Origin: Diphasiastrum complanatum
Taxonomy: Eukaryota; Streptophyta; Lycopodiopsida; Lycopodiales; Lycopodiaceae
Assembly: GCA_029204225.1 (NCBI GenBank)
Contig: MU831946.1
Span: forward strand, 31,260 to 95,259
DNA length: 64,000 nucleotides
Direction: 5' to 3'
Shown here: piece by piece, positions 62,701-64,000 of the stretch
Layout: each line of letters opens with the position of its first letter
Position numbering within the stretch: position 1 is the first letter of the stretch
Notes under the pieces: generated by a model
The model's database searches: none
The model's input: only the letters and a program-made list of their open reading frames with translations
What the model was told of the DNA's origin: nothing
Program-made: the position numbers and the translations under genes

Positions 62701-62796
62701 CTGGCATACGTTACATTCCAACAGAAATTAAAAATTCTGCTTAAACAATGTGCAGGGTACCTTTGCATTCATAGCAACAGCACTATCTGGATGTTC
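56703..62796 (-). CDS. IFT56: Intraflagellar transport protein 56 (TTC26/DYF-13), 5' exons missing
   Basis: A TPR-rich subunit of the IFT-B complex that carries cargo into growing cilia and flagella. Seven exons on the reverse strand: 62796-62761, 62512-62369, 58761-58689, 58391-58141, 57688-57453, 57191-56972, 56765-56703, all GT-AG and in phase. They sum to 1023 nt, 340 residues plus TGA. Diagnostic stretches: [113 protein letters not shown] and [13 protein letters not shown], all matching IFT56 in order. The family is about 550 residues, so roughly 210 N-terminal residues are absent; I could not find them in 62800-64000 and place them beyond the edge. The last exon (acceptor GTAG|ATG) is the least certain. 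The frame is undamaged. The largest intron holds a gypsy relic. Confidence 0.93.
59100..59745 (+). repeat. Diverged gypsy LTR (copy 3) inside an IFT56 intron
   Basis: Sequence from about 59100 to 59745 follows LTR copy 2 in the same order with many differences: CAGTCGCCAGGTCTCAGCTCC, TTTATGTATGAATGTGACC, AATAAAGTTCATCCTTGGGG, then AAACCGCTCAAGTCCCAACG at the end. It is much older than copies 1 and 2. The terminal GGCGCAACA and a primer-binding site are not preserved; from about 59745 it joins internal sequence directly. It is antisense to IFT56. Confidence 0.8.
59880..60420 (+). pseudogene. Ty3/gypsy aspartic-protease relic in IFT56 intron
   Basis: Forward-strand sequence reads, across frameshifts, as the retropepsin region: [20 protein letters not shown] (about 59930-59990), then [28 protein letters not shown] and [11 protein letters not shown] (about 60129-60162). 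The D-S/T-G active site itself is not recognisable. Stops occur throughout. It follows the diverged LTR, with leader and gag deleted between them. Confidence 0.7.
60690..61210 (+). pseudogene. Ty3/gypsy integrase relic in IFT56 intron
   Basis: An HHCC-type end ([15 protein letters not shown]) lies near 60685-60730. The catalytic-core region is readable across stops: [20 protein letters not shown] (about 60931-60990) and SEHPQTDG near 61003-61026, the canonical gypsy integrase block. Nothing of RT or RNase H lies between the protease relic (ending about 60420) and this, so the pol middle is deleted. No 3' LTR was identified before the IFT56 exon at 62369. Confidence 0.8.
61211..62368. other. 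Remainder of the large IFT56 intron
   Basis: AT-rich intronic sequence with no recognisable gene or LTR. The 3' end of the intronic gypsy element was not located in it. Confidence 0.4.
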
Positions 62797-64000
62797 CTAT
62801 TGGCCACACAAAACATCCACACCCAACGAAAATGTGGTGTTACATACTATCATATAATTCAAAATATTGTACACCGAAAAATTTCCTATGAAGACAATAT
62901 CAACTTGCAATTTCCAATGCATGCAACAGAAGCAAACAGCTTAAAATTCCTTTTTGCAGAGGTAAGTGTCGTATAGAAACAGACCACATTTGATCGACAT
63001 AACTTATGAAGAGGTTTGACAGACAGTTCCTTTTCTAAACATTATGATGTCAATACAGAATGGGATAATGCGTGAATCACAATCGTGTTATCTTTTTATA
63101 TCATTGCAGGTTTATTTGTAAGTAGTAAAAAAGAACAGAGAAAAGTGCAGATGATAAATGATCTACAAATGTTGGCTTTGGCACTAGATGGAACATACCA
63201 AAAAATTATCGATGCCCGACAATAGAAAAAACATGCAGACTGATTAACATACATGCTAAAAAGAACAAACATAAGATATTAACAGTTGTAACTGGTGTAC
63301 AAAACGAAAAATGCGCTATAAATGCTCACATTCCAAAATAACCAATTTACTTTTAAAGTGGCTCAGAAGGAGTTATGATCAAAACCTCCACAAACACACA
63401 TGGAACTGGAAAGAACATGCATGTATGGTCAATCAACGTAGAACGATGTCAATCACAGGTGGAACAATGATCTCCATCAATATACTAAGCTGAATCTAGG
63501 TCGAAGCTAAGCAAAGTAAGCTAAGCCAAACCACAGATACTGAGGCGTGCATCCCTATCTATAGATGTGGCAGTCCCACATCTTAACCTAATTAGAGTAG
63601 CTAGTCTACACCTTATTTTAGGTGTATGGATTGAGGTTCCTATAGTTCCTGCAGTGAGGCAGTTCCTGTTTCTAACATTTTTGTAAATCCAGTAGCATAG
63701 ATCGAGGTAACAAGGCAGTTCTGGCAACATAGATCAAGGGGCAATGTGGATCAAAGTTCCCATAGTTCTTCCAGCTACTTTTCTGGGCAGATCAAAGAAA
63801 ACATAGAAACACTACAATGGCATGACTAAGGTTGTTTGGGAGAAACTATGCTCGATCTGCTTAGGAAAATGTAGAAAAACTAACCTATCAAAATGCAACA
63901 ATCCATAAACCTAATTAGAGGAGGTTTTCTAATGCTCGATCTGCCTAGGAAAAGTAGAAAGACTACACTATCACATGCCTCGATCCATAGACTACTACCC
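62797..64000. other. IFT56 upstream intron(s) and right-edge tandem repeat
   Basis: I searched the reverse strand here for the next IFT56 exon (the segment with repeated Tyr/Leu ahead of the EHPDS block) without success. Near the edge two units of about 65 bp starting TGCTCGATCTGC at 63849 and 63932 repeat imperfectly, spaced about 83 bp, and share AACCTAATTAGAG with 63580. This suggests a tandem array continuing off the window. Confidence 0.45.

Noticed and set aside
62797-64000. Further IFT56 exons on the reverse strand
   Set aside because: No stretch gives the expected TPR sequence with splice sites; short frames here are unrelated.

Overview
This is nuclear DNA from a land plant. It has spliced genes with GT-AG introns and two host genes in 64 kb; the rest is mostly decayed LTR retrotransposons, foldback repeats, microsatellites and AT-rich spacer. 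One host gene encodes IFT56 (TTC26/DYF-13), a ciliary intraflagellar-transport protein that flowering plants and conifers lack. The plant therefore probably belongs to a lineage with swimming sperm. A fern is my best guess from the repeat-rich spacing and kilobase introns; lycophyte, bryophyte or cycad/Ginkgo are not excluded.

Layout. 1-3140: the gag-protease half of a Ty1/copia element (+) abuts a truncated Ty3/gypsy element (-) with LTR, tRNA-iMet primer-binding site and partial gag. 3.1-9.2 kb: spacer with a cluster of GGCAAAATTTTTTTGCC foldbacks. 9.2-12.8 kb: a T-rich motif-bearing tract and a gypsy gag/RT-RNase H relic (+). 13.1-16.4 kb: a LINE-type zf-RVT scrap interrupted by a SWIM-finger, MULE-like transposase pseudogene (-). 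16.4-19.7 kb: AT-rich spacer. 19.7-22.9 kb: copia LTR, RNase H, RT and integrase (-), looking like the missing half of the copia element at the left edge, inverted and about 20 kb away. 22.9-23.7 kb: a second copy of the left gypsy LTR, opposite in orientation and about 99% identical by eye.

24-38 kb: spacer, then FBL17, an F-box/LRR gene whose ten coding exons give a clean 749-residue frame. 38-56 kb: spacer with gypsy and copia relics on both strands, a partial second copy of the SWIM transposon, and a dispersed repeat at 40.7 and 55.7 kb. 56.7-62.8 kb: the last seven exons of IFT56 (-), with a 3.6-kb intron holding a decayed antisense gypsy element. The 5' exons of IFT56 appear to lie beyond the right edge.

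The two host genes are not known to act in one pathway. FBL17 is the substrate receptor of an SCF ubiquitin ligase that removes CDK inhibitors and in Arabidopsis is needed for male germ-cell division; IFT56 serves cilium assembly. Both concern male gametes, but their proximity may be chance. I found no convincing undescribed molecular system. The most notable structures are the split and inverted copia element, the foldback cluster and the SWIM transposon family.
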